NCBI GenBank assembly: GCA_026874595.1
Contig: JAPPUL010000095.1
Coordinates: 1,612,001 to 1,676,000, forward strand
Reading direction: 5' to 3'
Length of the DNA stretch: 64,000 nt
From: Sipunculus nudus
Lineage: Eukaryota > Annelida > Sipuncula > Golfingiida > Sipunculidae
The position numbers and the translations under genes were made by a program. This document shows, in pieces, positions 1-8,562 of the stretch (position 1 is the stretch's first letter; the number at the start of each line of letters is the position of its first letter). The notes beneath the pieces are model-generated. The model had not been told where the DNA came from. It searched no databases and saw nothing but the letters and a program-made list of their open reading frames with translations.

Positions 1-103
1 AACATTCCGCCTCCTTATTGTCTTTTATATCTATCTTTTATATCTAGTATAAAAACAAATAACTCATAAAGCAGCTATAACTAAAAAACCTAAGGACATA
101 AAA

Positions 104-136
104 AAAGATAGCTCCACATTAAGAAAAGCTATCTTT
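104..136 (-). terminator. Rho-independent terminator, repeat copy 1
   Basis: Stem AAAGATAGC / GCTATCTTT with a ~15-nt loop. On the minus strand it is followed by a run of seven T. It is the same hairpin found after the intact paralogues and follows the decayed gene end at 167. Confidence 0.7.
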
Positions 137-166
137 AATTTAACTAAGGCTATTTATTAAGAGCCC

Positions 167-376
167 TTAAGGTGCTTTATAGTAACCATTAGTTTGGCTT
201 GCTAAAGCATCAGTTGTTGGGGTAAGAGCATTACCTTGACGATCTTTAACATTAGTACACGTAGGATTACTCTTCGCATTACTATGTATTGCCTCGCCGC
301 TAGTAGTAGCTGTATTGTCTTCAAATCTACAATCAGTTAAAGTTGGGCTTTATGCTCAATTAAACATTCCGCCTCC
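167..376 (-). pseudogene. 3' remnant of a Pmp-like lipoprotein gene
   Basis: Read on the minus strand this encodes GGGMFN, then two in-frame stops (TGA at 356-358, TAA at 350-352), then SPTLTDCRFEDNTATTSG and the family C-terminal tail ending TNGYYKAP. Only about one repeat unit plus the tail remains. There is no signal peptide or start codon, because the sequence upstream of 377 switches abruptly to the 3' flank of the next gene. The tail differs from the neighbour by an NVKDRQGN insertion, so it comes from a different paralogue rather than being a plain copy of the 529-1854 gene. Confidence 0.75.
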
Positions 377-465
377 TTATTGTCTTTTATATCTATCTTT
401 TATATCTAGTATAAAAACAAATAACTCATAAAGCAGCTATAACTAAAAAACCTAAGGACATAAAA

Positions 466-498
466 AAAGATAGCTCCACATTAAGAAAAGCTATCTTT
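466..498 (-). terminator. Rho-independent terminator of the first Pmp-like gene
   Basis: Perfect 9-bp stem AAAGATAGC / GCTATCTTT just beyond the stop codon of the 529-1854 gene. The minus strand continues with seven T. Identical to the hairpin at 104-136. Confidence 0.75.
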
Positions 499-528
499 AA
501 TTTAACTAAGGCTATTTATTAAGAGCCC

Positions 529-1854
529 TTAAGGTGCTTTATAGTAACCATTAGTTTGGCTTGCTAAAGCATCAGTTGTTGGGGTAAGAGCATTGTCTGC
601 AAAGTTAGGTGTACTTGTATTATCACTATACATTGCCCCTCCTGCGTTAGTAGCTGTATTGCCTGTAAATGTACAGCCAGTGAGACTTGGGTTACTAGTA
701 GTTCTATTATATACTCCCCCTCCGTCCTGAGCTTGATTGCCACTAAAGGTAACGTTAGTTAGAGTTGTGTTAGAATTATCATTCATTAACCCGCCTCCCA
801 AAGAACTGGCAATATTATTATTAAAGGTAACGTCAGTTAAGCTTGGGCTACTAACAGAATTGTATATCCCCCCTCCATAAGGAGCTCTATTATCATTAAA
901 GGTAACGTTATTTAAAGTCGGGCTACTATTCTCTTGATTAGTCATCCCACCTCCTATAAACGTAACAACATTATTAGTAAATGTAACCCTCGTTAAGGTC
1001 GGACTACTCTCTTTTAAATTACGTAGCCCACCTCCATTATTAGCTGTATTATTACTAAAGTTAACGTCAGTTAAGCTTGGGCTACTATTAGTCTCATTAG
1101 TCATACCTCCTCCATTATTACCTGCATTACCACTAAAGTTAACATTAGTTAAGATGGGACTACTATTGTTGATATTATACATCCCAGCACCATTAGCAGC
1201 TGCATTATTAGCCGTAAAAGTAACTTTATTTAAAGTTAGACTACTATTATCATTATACATCCCACCACCCTGATTCGGAATTACAGGCCCACCATTTGCA
1301 TTGCCTCCACTAATAGTAAGATTCTCAAGCTTTGCTTTTGTTGTTAAACCACTATCTGCAGTATGATAAAAAACATGGTAGACATTGTCAGTATTATCAT
1401 CTTTAACGCCAATATCTCCATTTAAAACGGTTAGACTTCGATCAGCTGTAGCGCTATCCCCACCACCTGCAGGAAAGCCACCATAAACCTCAACATTATC
1501 CTTTAACGCAAAGTGTTTTTCTCTGTCAGTACTGCCGCCATTAGGCCAACTACTAGGTGAATAATTACCAACTGCTACATATATCTTTACAACATTACTA
1601 CTAGCATGTTTAGCAGCTTCATCAATTCCAGCTTGCAGATCCGTAAATGCATTAGCCCAAGACGTGCCATCATTACCACCTGTTGCACTTGCATCTACAT
1701 AGAATTCAGAAACCATCCCGCCTCCACCATCACCATCGCCCGTAATGCCTGCATCGTCTGCAACATCTTTTGTACAACTAGAATAGCCTATTGCTAATGT
1801 CAGGAGGAATATACTAAATACACCAATTAAAAGTTTTATTGTTATGTTTTGCAT
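529..1854 (-). CDS. Pmp-like beta-helix repeat surface lipoprotein (paralogue 1)
   Basis: 441 aa. The N-terminus is a hydrophobic signal ending in a relaxed lipobox (YSSC, Cys27), so an outer-membrane surface lipoprotein is likely. Residues ~50-185 form the family's conserved head (VDASATGGNDGTSWANAF, then EKHFALKDNVEVYGGF, then the DGDIG/HVFYH region). From ~185 to 420 come nine repeats of ~24-26 aa with GGGM(Y/T)N plus FxxN motifs, the hallmark of chlamydial polymorphic membrane protein repeats and a right-handed parallel beta-helix. The protein ends with the shared tail SQTNGYYKAP. There is no autotransporter barrel. Its signal peptide and upstream region differ from the four other copies, so it is probably expressed separately. 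An AGAAGAGG Shine-Dalgarno precedes ATG. The role (adhesin, antigen) is inference. Confidence 0.8.
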   Translation of the reverse strand: MQNITIKLLIGVFSIFLLTLAIGYSSCTKDVADDAGITGDGDGGGGMVSEFYVDASATGGNDGTSWANAFTDLQAGIDEAAKHASSNVVKIYVAVGNYSPSSWPNGGSTDREKHFALKDNVEVYGGFPAGGGDSATADRSLTVLNGDIGVKDDNTDNVYHVFYHTADSGLTTKAKLENLTISGGNANGGPVIPNQGGGMYNDNSSLTLNKVTFTANNAAANGAGMYNINNSSPILTNVNFSGNAGNNGGGMTNETNSSPSLTDVNFSNNTANNGGGLRNLKESSPTLTRVTFTNNVVTFIGGGMTNQENSSPTLNNVTFNDNRAPYGGGIYNSVSSPSLTDVTFNNNIASSLGGGLMNDNSNTTLTNVTFSGNQAQDGGGVYNRTTSNPSLTGCTFTGNTATNAGGAMYSDNTSTPNFADNALTPTTDALASQTNGYYKAP

Positions 1855-1885
1855 TCTGTCTTTCTTAACCTCTTCTTTTATTATT

Positions 1886-1920
1886 CTAAGCTTTTAACCT
1901 CATCTAGGCATAAAGCTTAG
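1886..1920 (-). promoter_or_regulatory. 9-bp perfect inverted repeat upstream of Pmp-like gene 1
   Basis: CTAAGCTTT and AAAGCTTAG separated by 17 nt, 32 bases before the start codon of the 529-1854 gene. It has no T-run after it in the direction of transcription, so it looks like an operator or a 5' leader hairpin rather than a terminator. The function is inferred from position only. Confidence 0.35.
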
Positions 1921-2167
1921 GGGAATCGCAATATACTCCTTTTACTCTAGCAACACTCTTGTTTTACTTTTTGGCTTAAATTTATTCTTTTTTCTTAGGA
2001 TGTTTTGAATTATAGGAGTTTTAATATTTGCAGTTATATATTAGGGTAGGGGATATAAGGGAGATAGATAGGGGAGTCGGTATTATAGAAAGTTATGCTA
2101 GTTTCGGTTTTTGTTTTGCTGCTTTTTTATAGATATATTAATGCTTTTGCCTTAAAACTAAGTTTTA

Positions 2168-2199
2168 AAAGATAGCCCCCATTAAGGAGAGCTATCTTT
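2168..2199 (-). terminator. Terminator of Pmp-like gene 2
   Basis: Same 9-bp AAAGATAGC / GCTATCTTT stem, 36 bases past the stop codon. The T-run is short (TTTT). Confidence 0.6.
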
Positions 2200-2234
2200 A
2201 GTTTAACAAAGGGCCTTTAAAGTCCTTTCGGTAA

Positions 2235-3809
2235 CTACTGAGTGGCTTTATAGTAACCGTTATTCTTGCTTGCCTCAGCAGTTGTTGAGGTAAGAGGATT
2301 GTCTGCAAAGTTAGGTGTACTTGTATTATCACTATACATTGCCCCTCCTGCGTTAGTAGCTGTATTGCCTGTAAATGTACAGCCAGTGAGACTTGGGTTA
2401 CTAGTAGTCCAATTAAACATCCCGCCTCCACTAGCAGCTGTATTACTAGTAAAGGTAACATTAGTTAAGCTTGGGCTACTATTACCATTCTCCATCCCGC
2501 CTCCAAAGCCAGTAGCTGTATTACTAGTAAAGGTAACATTAGTTAAGCTTGGGCTACTATTACCATTCTCCATCCCGCCTCCATTATGAGCTTGATTGCC
2601 CTCAAAGGTAACGTTATCTAAAGTTGGGCTACTACTATTATTATACATCCCGCCTCCAGAGGCAGCAGCTATATTATTAGTAAAGGTAACATTATTTAAA
2701 GTCGGGCTACTATCATTATTATCCATCCCGCCTCCAAAGCCAGTAGCTTTATTACTAGTAAAGCTAACATTAGTTAAGGTTGGTTTGCTGTTACTAGCAT
2801 TAGCCATCCCGCCTCCATTATGAGCTTGATTGCCCTCAAAGGTAACATTAGTTAAGCTTGGGCTACTATTACCATTATCCATCCCGCCTCCAGAGGCAGT
2901 AGCTATATTATTAGTAAAGGTAACACTAGTTAACTCTGGGTCATGGTTACTATTATAAATCCCGCCTCCTTTGGGAGCCTCGTTGTTATTAAATTTACTA
3001 TTCTCTACCTTAATCTTACCCTTAATCCTACCAGCATTATACATCCCGCCTCCCTTCTCATTAGCCGTGTTGTAACTAAACGTAACATTATTTAAGATTG
3101 GTATAGAGTTTGCATTATAAATCCCGCCTCCCTCCTTTCTAGCCTTGTTGTAACTAAAGATAATATTAGTTAACGTTGGTGAAGATTCTGTATTAGTCAT
3201 TCCGCCTCCAGCACTATCACTATTACCTTTAGTAATAGTAACGTTAGAAAGCTTTGCGCTAGCATCTAATTTAGCATCTAAATTATGCATAAAAACATTG
3301 TGTACATTGTCACTATCATCACCTTCTGTGCCAATATCACCACTTAAAATAGTCTTAGATGGGTCCACGTCATTATATTCATTGTCCTTAAGGCCAGGAT
3401 AGCCGCCTATAACAGTAACGCCATTCTTTAAGGCAAAGTGTTTTTCTCTGTCAGTACTGCCGCCATTAGGGTGCCCTTGCGGCTTATAAGTCCCTTGTGC
3501 CACGTATACCGTTTTTTTAGTACTATCTTTTGCTGCCGCAGCGTCAATAGCGGATTGCAGATCACCAAACGCATTCTCCCAAGATGAACCATCAGGATTA
3601 CTAACAGGTGGATTAGAAATCTTTACATAAAATCCCTCGCTTGGATTTGCAGCTGTAGCTCCTTCTGGAGGCCCCGCAGCTTGCCCAGCTCCACCTGTCC
3701 CGTCGCTTGAACAACCACTATTAAACCCTAAAACCAATACCAATAAACTTAGTAATAAAAACTTTGCCATTATTTTAATTATTTTAATTATTTGCAGTAT
3801 TTTCATCAT
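2235..3809 (-). CDS. Pmp-like beta-helix repeat surface lipoprotein (paralogue 2)
   Basis: 524 aa. It starts MMKILQIIKIIKIMAKF; the first ATG is favoured because AGGAGA lies 4 nt upstream, although the later Met14 would still leave a full lipoprotein signal. The lipobox is NSGC (Cys33). The head domain is of type A (GPPEGATAANPSEGFYVK), shared almost word for word with the 7178-8425 gene. Twelve GGGxxN/FxxN repeats follow, two of them identical at DNA level over 78 bp, then the tail KNNGYYKATQ. It is an outer-membrane-anchored beta-helix by family analogy; the ligand is unknown. Genes 2-5 share leader, promoter and terminator sequences, so they are recent duplicates. Confidence 0.82.
   Translation of the reverse strand: MMKILQIIKIIKIMAKFLLLSLLVLVLGFNSGCSSDGTGGAGQAAGPPEGATAANPSEGFYVKISNPPVSNPDGSSWENAFGDLQSAIDAAAAKDSTKKTVYVAQGTYKPQGHPNGGSTDREKHFALKNGVTVIGGYPGLKDNEYNDVDPSKTILSGDIGTEGDDSDNVHNVFMHNLDAKLDASAKLSNVTITKGNSDSAGGGMTNTESSPTLTNIIFSYNKARKEGGGIYNANSIPILNNVTFSYNTANEKGGGMYNAGRIKGKIKVENSKFNNNEAPKGGGIYNSNHDPELTSVTFTNNIATASGGGMDNGNSSPSLTNVTFEGNQAHNGGGMANASNSKPTLTNVSFTSNKATGFGGGMDNNDSSPTLNNVTFTNNIAAASGGGMYNNSSSPTLDNVTFEGNQAHNGGGMENGNSSPSLTNVTFTSNTATGFGGGMENGNSSPSLTNVTFTSNTAASGGGMFNWTTSNPSLTGCTFTGNTATNAGGAMYSDNTSTPNFADNPLTSTTAEASKNNGYYKATQ
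2437..2592. repeat. 78-bp tandem cassette inside Pmp-like gene 2
   Basis: Two adjacent copies of a 78-bp (26-codon) unit are base-for-base identical through the GGGMENGN / SSPSLTNVTF coding part. Copy-number change would stay in frame and lengthen or shorten the beta-helix. Confidence 0.8.
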
Positions 3810-3892
3810 TTTCTCCTAATTCACTTCTATATATAGTATATAATATATATAGTATATAAAATATCTAGATTTAATATAACTCATAACATAAA

Positions 3893-3917
3893 AAAAGAGC
3901 CCATAATGGACTCTTTT
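3893..3917 (-). terminator. Terminator of Pmp-like gene 3
   Basis: Stem AAAAGAG / CTCTTTT, with extra CC/GG pairing inside. On the minus strand it is followed by T residues. It sits 30 bases past the stop of the 3947-5017 gene and is a different hairpin from those of the other copies. Confidence 0.6.
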
Positions 3918-3946
3918 AAGTCTAACTAATAAATCCTTATTTACTC

Positions 3947-5017
3947 TTATTCTTTTTCAAGATCTGATTTTACATAAACATACTTATCACCCCGATTGAT
4001 AACCTTTTTATTCTCATCAGCATCTGTCCCATGAGTTGGGGTGCCCCATATATTATCCTTTATAACATTATAAATAGCTCCACCTTTACCTTCTTTTTCC
4101 TTTTCTATACTGCCAGCTATATTTTTCTTAAACTCACAACTAGCTAAGTAGGCCACACCCCTCTTATTATACATACCCCCTCCTTTCTCACCAGCCTTGT
4201 TGGCAGTAAAACTAACAAGATTATATAGCTTTGGAGTACTCCAAAAATTATACATCCCACCTCCAGCATCAGCCTCGTTTTTAGTCAAGGCAACATGATC
4301 TAAGTGTGGGCTACTCCCATAATTATACATCCCGCCGCCATGCCTTGCTGTATTATATTTAAATATGACATTAGCTAAAGTTGGACTACTATTATAATTA
4401 TACATCCCCCCTCCCTTATCGTCCTGACCTGTACCATTAGCGTTACCTTTAGTAATTGTAACGTTAGAAAGCTTTGCTGAATTATCTAAGATAGTGCTGC
4501 CAGCATGATAAAAAACATGGTAGGCATTATCACTATCATCACCTTCTGTGTCAATATCACCACTTAAAATAGTCTTAGATGGGTCTTCAACTTTTGTATC
4601 ACCTTCTCCCGAATAGCCGCCTATAACAGAAACGCCATTCTTTAAGGCAAAGTGTTTTGCTCTATCATCAGTTCCGCCATTAGGGTGCCCTTGCGGCTTA
4701 TAAGTCCCAACTGCTACGTGTACCCTGACATAGCCATTACCACTAACCTTGCTAGCAGCGTCATTAATACCAGCTTGGAGGTCTTTAAATGCTTTAGTCC
4801 AACTAGTCCCGTCACCACCATCAGATGCATCATCGTCTACATAAACTATAGCTAATAATGGCGGCGGAGCAGCAGCTCCACCACCAGCTTGCTCAGCTCC
4901 ACCTGTTCCGTCGCTTGAACACCCACTATTAAACCCTAAAACCAATACCAATAAACTTAGTAATAAAAACTTTGCCATTATTTTAATTATTTTAATTATT
5001 TGCAGTATTTTTATCAT
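3947..5017 (-). CDS. Pmp-like beta-helix repeat surface lipoprotein (paralogue 3, divergent tail)
   Basis: 356 aa, the shortest member. The signal peptide and lipobox (NSGC) are identical to copies 2 and 4. The head is of type B (GGGAAAPPPLLA, then a VYVDDDASDGGDGTSW segment), shared with the 5219-6964 gene. Only five GGGMYN-type repeats remain. The C-terminus is unlike all the others: instead of the NGYYK tail it ends in a charged stretch (INRGDKYVYVKSDLEKE). Either the end was replaced by recombination or the gene lost its native 3' end and acquired another. AGGAT precedes the start at normal spacing. It is likely still surface-exposed. Confidence 0.78.
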   Translation of the reverse strand: MIKILQIIKIIKIMAKFLLLSLLVLVLGFNSGCSSDGTGGAEQAGGGAAAPPPLLAIVYVDDDASDGGDGTSWTKAFKDLQAGINDAASKVSGNGYVRVHVAVGTYKPQGHPNGGTDDRAKHFALKNGVSVIGGYSGEGDTKVEDPSKTILSGDIDTEGDDSDNAYHVFYHAGSTILDNSAKLSNVTITKGNANGTGQDDKGGGMYNYNSSPTLANVIFKYNTARHGGGMYNYGSSPHLDHVALTKNEADAGGGMYNFWSTPKLYNLVSFTANKAGEKGGGMYNKRGVAYLASCEFKKNIAGSIEKEKEGKGGAIYNVIKDNIWGTPTHGTDADENKKVINRGDKYVYVKSDLEKE

Positions 5018-5150
5018 TTTATCCTAATTCCCTTCTATATATAGTATATAATATATCTAGTTTATAAAATATCTAGATTTAATATAACTCATAACAAAAA
5101 CTGTAACCAAAAAAAACTCTAGGCATAATAAGGCATAATAAGACATAAAA
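5018..5150 (-). repeat. Shared upstream block (promoter side of gene 3, terminator side of gene 4)
   Basis: About 130 bp, nearly identical to 6965-7097 and 8426-8562. It carries the ribosome site (AGGAT), AT-only tatata stretches, an ATCTAGAT palindrome and a triple ataaggcataataagacata element next to the following terminator. A sigma70-like -10 is plausible in the TATATTATATA part, but no clear -35 could be fixed. Confidence 0.7.
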
Positions 5151-5183
5151 AAAGATAGCCCCCTTAAAAAGAGAGCTATCTTT
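5151..5183 (-). terminator. Terminator of Pmp-like gene 4
   Basis: AAAGATAGC / GCTATCTTT stem. On the minus strand it is followed by TTTTTTTATG. It lies 36 bases past the stop codon. Confidence 0.75.
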
Positions 5184-5218
5184 AGTTTAACAAAGGGCCT
5201 TTAAAGTCCTTTCGGTAA

Positions 5219-6964
5219 CTACCGAGTGGCTTTATAGTAACCGTTAGTCTTGCTTTCCTCAGCATTGTCTGTTGGGGTAAGCAGCGGTGCTCCGCCAGTA
5301 CCTCTAACATTAACAAGCGTAGGAGGCTTAGGATTCTCAAGGTGAAGATAAATTGCCCCTCCAGAGCTAGTAGCTCTATTACTAGTAAAGGTAACATTAG
5401 TTAATGTTATTGGTAAGAGGTGAGGCCCAATATAGAAACCGCCTCCAGACATAGTAGCTACATTCTCTTTAAAAGACCCCCCATTTAAAGTTAGCCTACT
5501 ATTATTAGTATACATCCCGCCTCCATCCTGGTCAGCTTTATTACTAGTAAAGTTAACATCAGTTAACCTTGTGCTACTATTATTAGTATACATCCCGCCT
5601 CCATCCTGGTCAGCTTTATTACTAGTAAAGTTAACATCAGTTAACCTTGTGCTACTACTAATATTATACATCCCGCCTCCAGAGTTTGCTTCATTACTAG
5701 TAAAGTCAACATTAGTTAAGTTTGGGCTACTTTTATCATTATACATCCCGCCTCCAGAGTTTGCTTCATTACTAGTAAAGTCAACATTAGTTAAGTTTGG
5801 GCTACTTTTATCATTATTAGACATCCCGCCTCCTCTACCATAGAAGTAAGTAGTTGTATTCTTTTTAAATTTACCTCCAGTTAAAGTCGGGCTACTACCC
5901 TTATTATACATCCCGCCTCCTTCCCTATAAGCTGTATTACTAGTAAAGTTAACATCAGTTAACCTTGGGTTGCTATTCTCAGTATTAACCATCCCGCCTC
6001 CAGACTCTCTAGTAGCTTTATTACTATCAAAGCTCCCTCCCTCTAAGGTTGGGCTACTACCCTTATTATACATCCCGCCGCCATAATTGGTAGCTGTATT
6101 ATTAGTAAAGGTAACATTAATTAAGGTTGGGCTACTACCACTTGGGCTATTACCACTATTATACATCCCGCCGCCATAATATTGTGCTGTATTACTAGTA
6201 AAGGTAACATTAGTTAAAGTTGGACTGCTACCCTTATTATGCATCCCGCCCCCAGGTCTACTGGGAGCATTACCCTTAGTAATAGTAACGTTCTCTAACT
6301 TTGCTGTTTTAGCTAATGCAGCAGTTTCAGGATGATAAAAAACATGGTAGGCATTGTCAGTATCAGCTGCAGTGCCAAGATCTCCACTTAGAATAGTTTT
6401 ATCAGCGTCGGGAGTATTCTCATCAACCGTAACAAGGGTATAAGTACCATCCGTGCCCTTCTTATAACCACCGTAAACCTCAACGTTATTCTTTAAGGCA
6501 AAGTGTTTGTGTCTATCAGTAGTCTCACTAGAAGCAGAATTAGGACGACTTGTCGGCTTATAAGTCCCAACTGCTACGTGTACTCTGACATAGCCATTCT
6601 TGCCTTCAGCCTTTTTAGCAGCGTCATTAATACCAGCTTGGAGGTCTTTAAATGCCGTCTCCCAACTAGTACCGTCAGGCTCAGGAGCATCAGGCGTAGG
6701 AGCAGATTCGCCATTTGTCGTTCCCCCAGTAGAAATATGAGGGTCGCTAGTCATTTCAGAAGCAGTAGTAGATGCACTACCGTCTACATAAACTGTTGCG
6801 AGTAATGGCGGCGGAGCAGCAGCTCCACCACCAGCTTGCCCAGCTCCACCTGTCCCGTCGCTTGAACAACCACTATTAAACCCTAAAACCAATACCAATA
6901 AACTTAGTAATAAAAACTTTGCCATTATTTTAATTATTTTAATTATTTGCAGTATTTTTATCAT
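5219..6964 (-). CDS. Pmp-like beta-helix repeat surface lipoprotein (paralogue 4)
   Basis: 581 aa, the longest member. It has a lipoprotein signal with NSGC lipobox and a type B head enlarged by an insertion rich in Thr/Pro/Asp (STGGTTNGESAPTPDAPEPD). Twelve repeats follow, including two consecutive pairs that are near-identical at DNA level (78 bp and 75 bp periods). The tail ends SKTNGYYKATR. The length spread among the five copies (356-581 aa) comes mostly from repeat number. An AGGAT ribosome site precedes ATG. Predicted to be an outer-membrane surface protein; substrate or host target unknown. Confidence 0.82.
   Translation of the reverse strand: MIKILQIIKIIKIMAKFLLLSLLVLVLGFNSGCSSDGTGGAGQAGGGAAAPPPLLATVYVDGSASTTASEMTSDPHISTGGTTNGESAPTPDAPEPDGTSWETAFKDLQAGINDAAKKAEGKNGYVRVHVAVGTYKPTSRPNSASSETTDRHKHFALKNNVEVYGGYKKGTDGTYTLVTVDENTPDADKTILSGDLGTAADTDNAYHVFYHPETAALAKTAKLENVTITKGNAPSRPGGGMHNKGSSPTLTNVTFTSNTAQYYGGGMYNSGNSPSGSSPTLINVTFTNNTATNYGGGMYNKGSSPTLEGGSFDSNKATRESGGGMVNTENSNPRLTDVNFTSNTAYREGGGMYNKGSSPTLTGGKFKKNTTTYFYGRGGGMSNNDKSSPNLTNVDFTSNEANSGGGMYNDKSSPNLTNVDFTSNEANSGGGMYNISSSTRLTDVNFTSNKADQDGGGMYTNNSSTRLTDVNFTSNKADQDGGGMYTNNSRLTLNGGSFKENVATMSGGGFYIGPHLLPITLTNVTFTSNRATSSGGAIYLHLENPKPPTLVNVRGTGGAPLLTPTDNAEESKTNGYYKATR
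5495..5830. repeat. Two tandem cassette pairs (78 bp and 75 bp) inside Pmp-like gene 4
   Basis: One unit starting near 5511 repeats at 5589 (78 bp, coding the SSTRLTDVNFTSNKADQDGG repeat). The next unit, near 5667, repeats at 5742 (75 bp, coding SSPNLTNVDFTSNEANSGGG). Both periods are multiples of three. Confidence 0.8.
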
Positions 6965-7097
6965 TTTATCCTAATTCCCTTGTATATATAGTATATAATA
7001 TATCTAGTTTATAAAATATCTAGATTTAATATAACTCATAACAAAAACTGTAACCAAAAAAAACTCTAGGCATAATAAGGCATAATAAGACATAAAA
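6965..7097 (-). repeat. Shared upstream block, second copy
   Basis: Nearly base-identical to 5018-5150; it drives gene 4 and abuts the gene 5 terminator. Confidence 0.7.
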
Positions 7098-7131
7098 AAA
7101 GATAGCCCCCTTAAAAAGAAAAGCTATCTTT
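7098..7131 (-). terminator. Terminator of Pmp-like gene 5
   Basis: AAAGATAGC / GCTATCTTT stem with a 16-nt loop. On the minus strand it is followed by TTTTTTT. It lies 46 bases past the stop codon. Confidence 0.75.
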
Positions 7132-7177
7132 AATTTAACGAGGCTTCTTTAAAGCCCCTTAAAATTAACTATCTCGA

Positions 7178-8425
7178 TTATTCTTTATAGTAACCGTTAG
7201 TCTTACTTGCTGCAGCATCAGTTGTTGGGGTAATAGTATTACCGCCCCTATCTTTAGCATACTCCGGCTTAATAATAGTGACATCCCTGCTATCATATAT
7301 TGCCCCGCCCTTGCCGTCAGCTCCAGTAGTCGTGTTGCCTGTAAATGTACAGACGCTAAGAAACTCTGGATTACTACCAGTATTATACATCCCGCCTCCA
7401 TAACGACTTGCTATATTACTAGTAAAGTTAACATCATTTAACTTTGGGCTACTATTAAAATTAGCCATCCCGCCTCCAGAGACAGTAGCTGTATTATTAG
7501 TAAAGTTAACATTAGTTAAGGTTGGTTTGCTGTTACTAGCATTAGCCATCCCGCCTCCATGAAACTTAGATGCATTATTACTCGTAAAGTTAACATCAGT
7601 TAAAGTCGGGCTACTATCATTATTATACATCCCGCCTCCAGAGTTTGCTTTATTACTAGTAAAGTTAACATCATTTAACTTTGGGCTACTCGCCTCATTA
7701 GACATCCCGCCTCCGGAACGACTTGCTATATTACGAGAAAAGGTAACATTAGTTAACTTTGGGCTACTTTTATCATTATACATCCCGCCTCCATCCTGGT
7801 CAATATTACTGGTACCATCTGCATTACCCTTAGTAATAGTAACGTTCTCTAACTTTGCTGTTTTAGCTAATGCAGCAGCTTCAGGATGATAAAAAACATG
7901 GTAGACATTGTCAGCCTTAGTTGTGTTCGTACCATCAATATCATTACCAGCAAGGTCTCCGCTTAGAATAGTCTTAGATGGGTCAACTGCATTTAATTCA
8001 TCGTCCTTAAGGCCAGGATATCCACCTATAACAGTAACGCCATTCTTTAAGGCAAAGTGTTTTGCTCTATCACCAGTTCCGCCATTAGGGTGCCCTTGCG
8101 GCTTATAAGTACCTTGAGCAACGTATACCTTTTTTCTAGTATCATGAGCTGCCGCAGCGTCAATAGCCTCTTGCAGATCACCAAACGCATTCTCCCAAGA
8201 TGAACCATCAGGATTACTAACAGGTGGATTAGAAATCTTTACATAAAATCCCTCGCTTGGATTTGCAGCTGTAGCTCCTTCTGGAGGCCCCGCAGCTCCA
8301 CCAGCTCCACCTGTCCCGTCGCTTGAACAACCACTATATATTCCTAAAACCAATACCAATAAACTTAGTAATAAAAACCTTGCCATTATTTTAATTATTT
8401 TAATTATTTGCAGTATTTTTATCAT
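7178..8425 (-). CDS. Pmp-like beta-helix repeat surface lipoprotein (paralogue 5)
   Basis: 415 aa. Same leader as copies 2-4, but the lipobox context is GIYSGC instead of GFNSGC. The type A head (GPPEGATAANPSEG) is shared with copy 2, four kilobases away, while its repeat region resembles copy 4, so the gene is a mosaic. Seven GGGM(Y/S/A)N repeats are followed by a degenerate GGAIYD and the tail SKTNGYYKE, two residues shorter than the others. It would be the first gene transcribed if the cluster were read through from the lgt side, but each copy has its own terminator. Confidence 0.82.
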   Translation of the reverse strand: MIKILQIIKIIKIMARFLLLSLLVLVLGIYSGCSSDGTGGAGGAAGPPEGATAANPSEGFYVKISNPPVSNPDGSSWENAFGDLQEAIDAAAAHDTRKKVYVAQGTYKPQGHPNGGTGDRAKHFALKNGVTVIGGYPGLKDDELNAVDPSKTILSGDLAGNDIDGTNTTKADNVYHVFYHPEAAALAKTAKLENVTITKGNADGTSNIDQDGGGMYNDKSSPKLTNVTFSRNIASRSGGGMSNEASSPKLNDVNFTSNKANSGGGMYNNDSSPTLTDVNFTSNNASKFHGGGMANASNSKPTLTNVNFTNNTATVSGGGMANFNSSPKLNDVNFTSNIASRYGGGMYNTGSNPEFLSVCTFTGNTTTGADGKGGAIYDSRDVTIIKPEYAKDRGGNTITPTTDAAASKTNGYYKE

Positions 8426-8562
8426 TTTATCCTAATTCCCTTGTATATATAGTATATAATATATCTAGTTTATAAAATATCTAGATTTAATATAACTCAT
8501 AACAAAAACTGTAACCAAAAAAAAACTCTAGGCATAATAAGGCATAATAAGACATAAAAAAA
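8426..8562 (-). repeat. Shared upstream block, third copy, with a broken end
   Basis: Matches 5018-5150 and 6965-7097, including the ataaggcataataagacataaaaaaaga element that elsewhere leads into a neighbour's terminator. Here it stops at aaaaaaaga and continues into unrelated DNA (ccttgataagg), so a sixth family member probably once lay to the right. Confidence 0.65.

Larger units (their letters stand above)
1..594. repeat. 362-bp tandem direct repeat of a surface-protein gene 3' end
   Basis: Bases 1-232 recur at 363-594 with an offset of 362 bp. The unit holds the last ~70 codons of a Pmp-like gene, its terminator and a stretch of upstream-type AT-rich DNA. The same junction (GGGMF codons running straight into a tattgtctttta flank) occurs at both 1-15 and 363-377, so at least one more unit probably lies left of the window. 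I read this as unequal recombination between paralogue 3' ends. Confidence 0.85.
1855..2234. other. Intergenic region between Pmp-like genes 1 and 2
   Basis: 380 bases with no credible ORF. It contains the inverted repeat at 1886-1920 near the gene 1 start and the gene 2 terminator at 2168-2199. The rest is T-rich DNA on the plus strand. It shares nothing obvious with the upstream blocks of the other four paralogues. Confidence 0.6.

Noticed and set aside
2266-2823. Plus-strand ORFs across the Pmp-like genes rich in Pro, Leu and Val
   Set aside because: They are reverse-frame shadows of the GGGMYN/LTNVTF repeats; no ribosome site and the composition mirrors the real gene.
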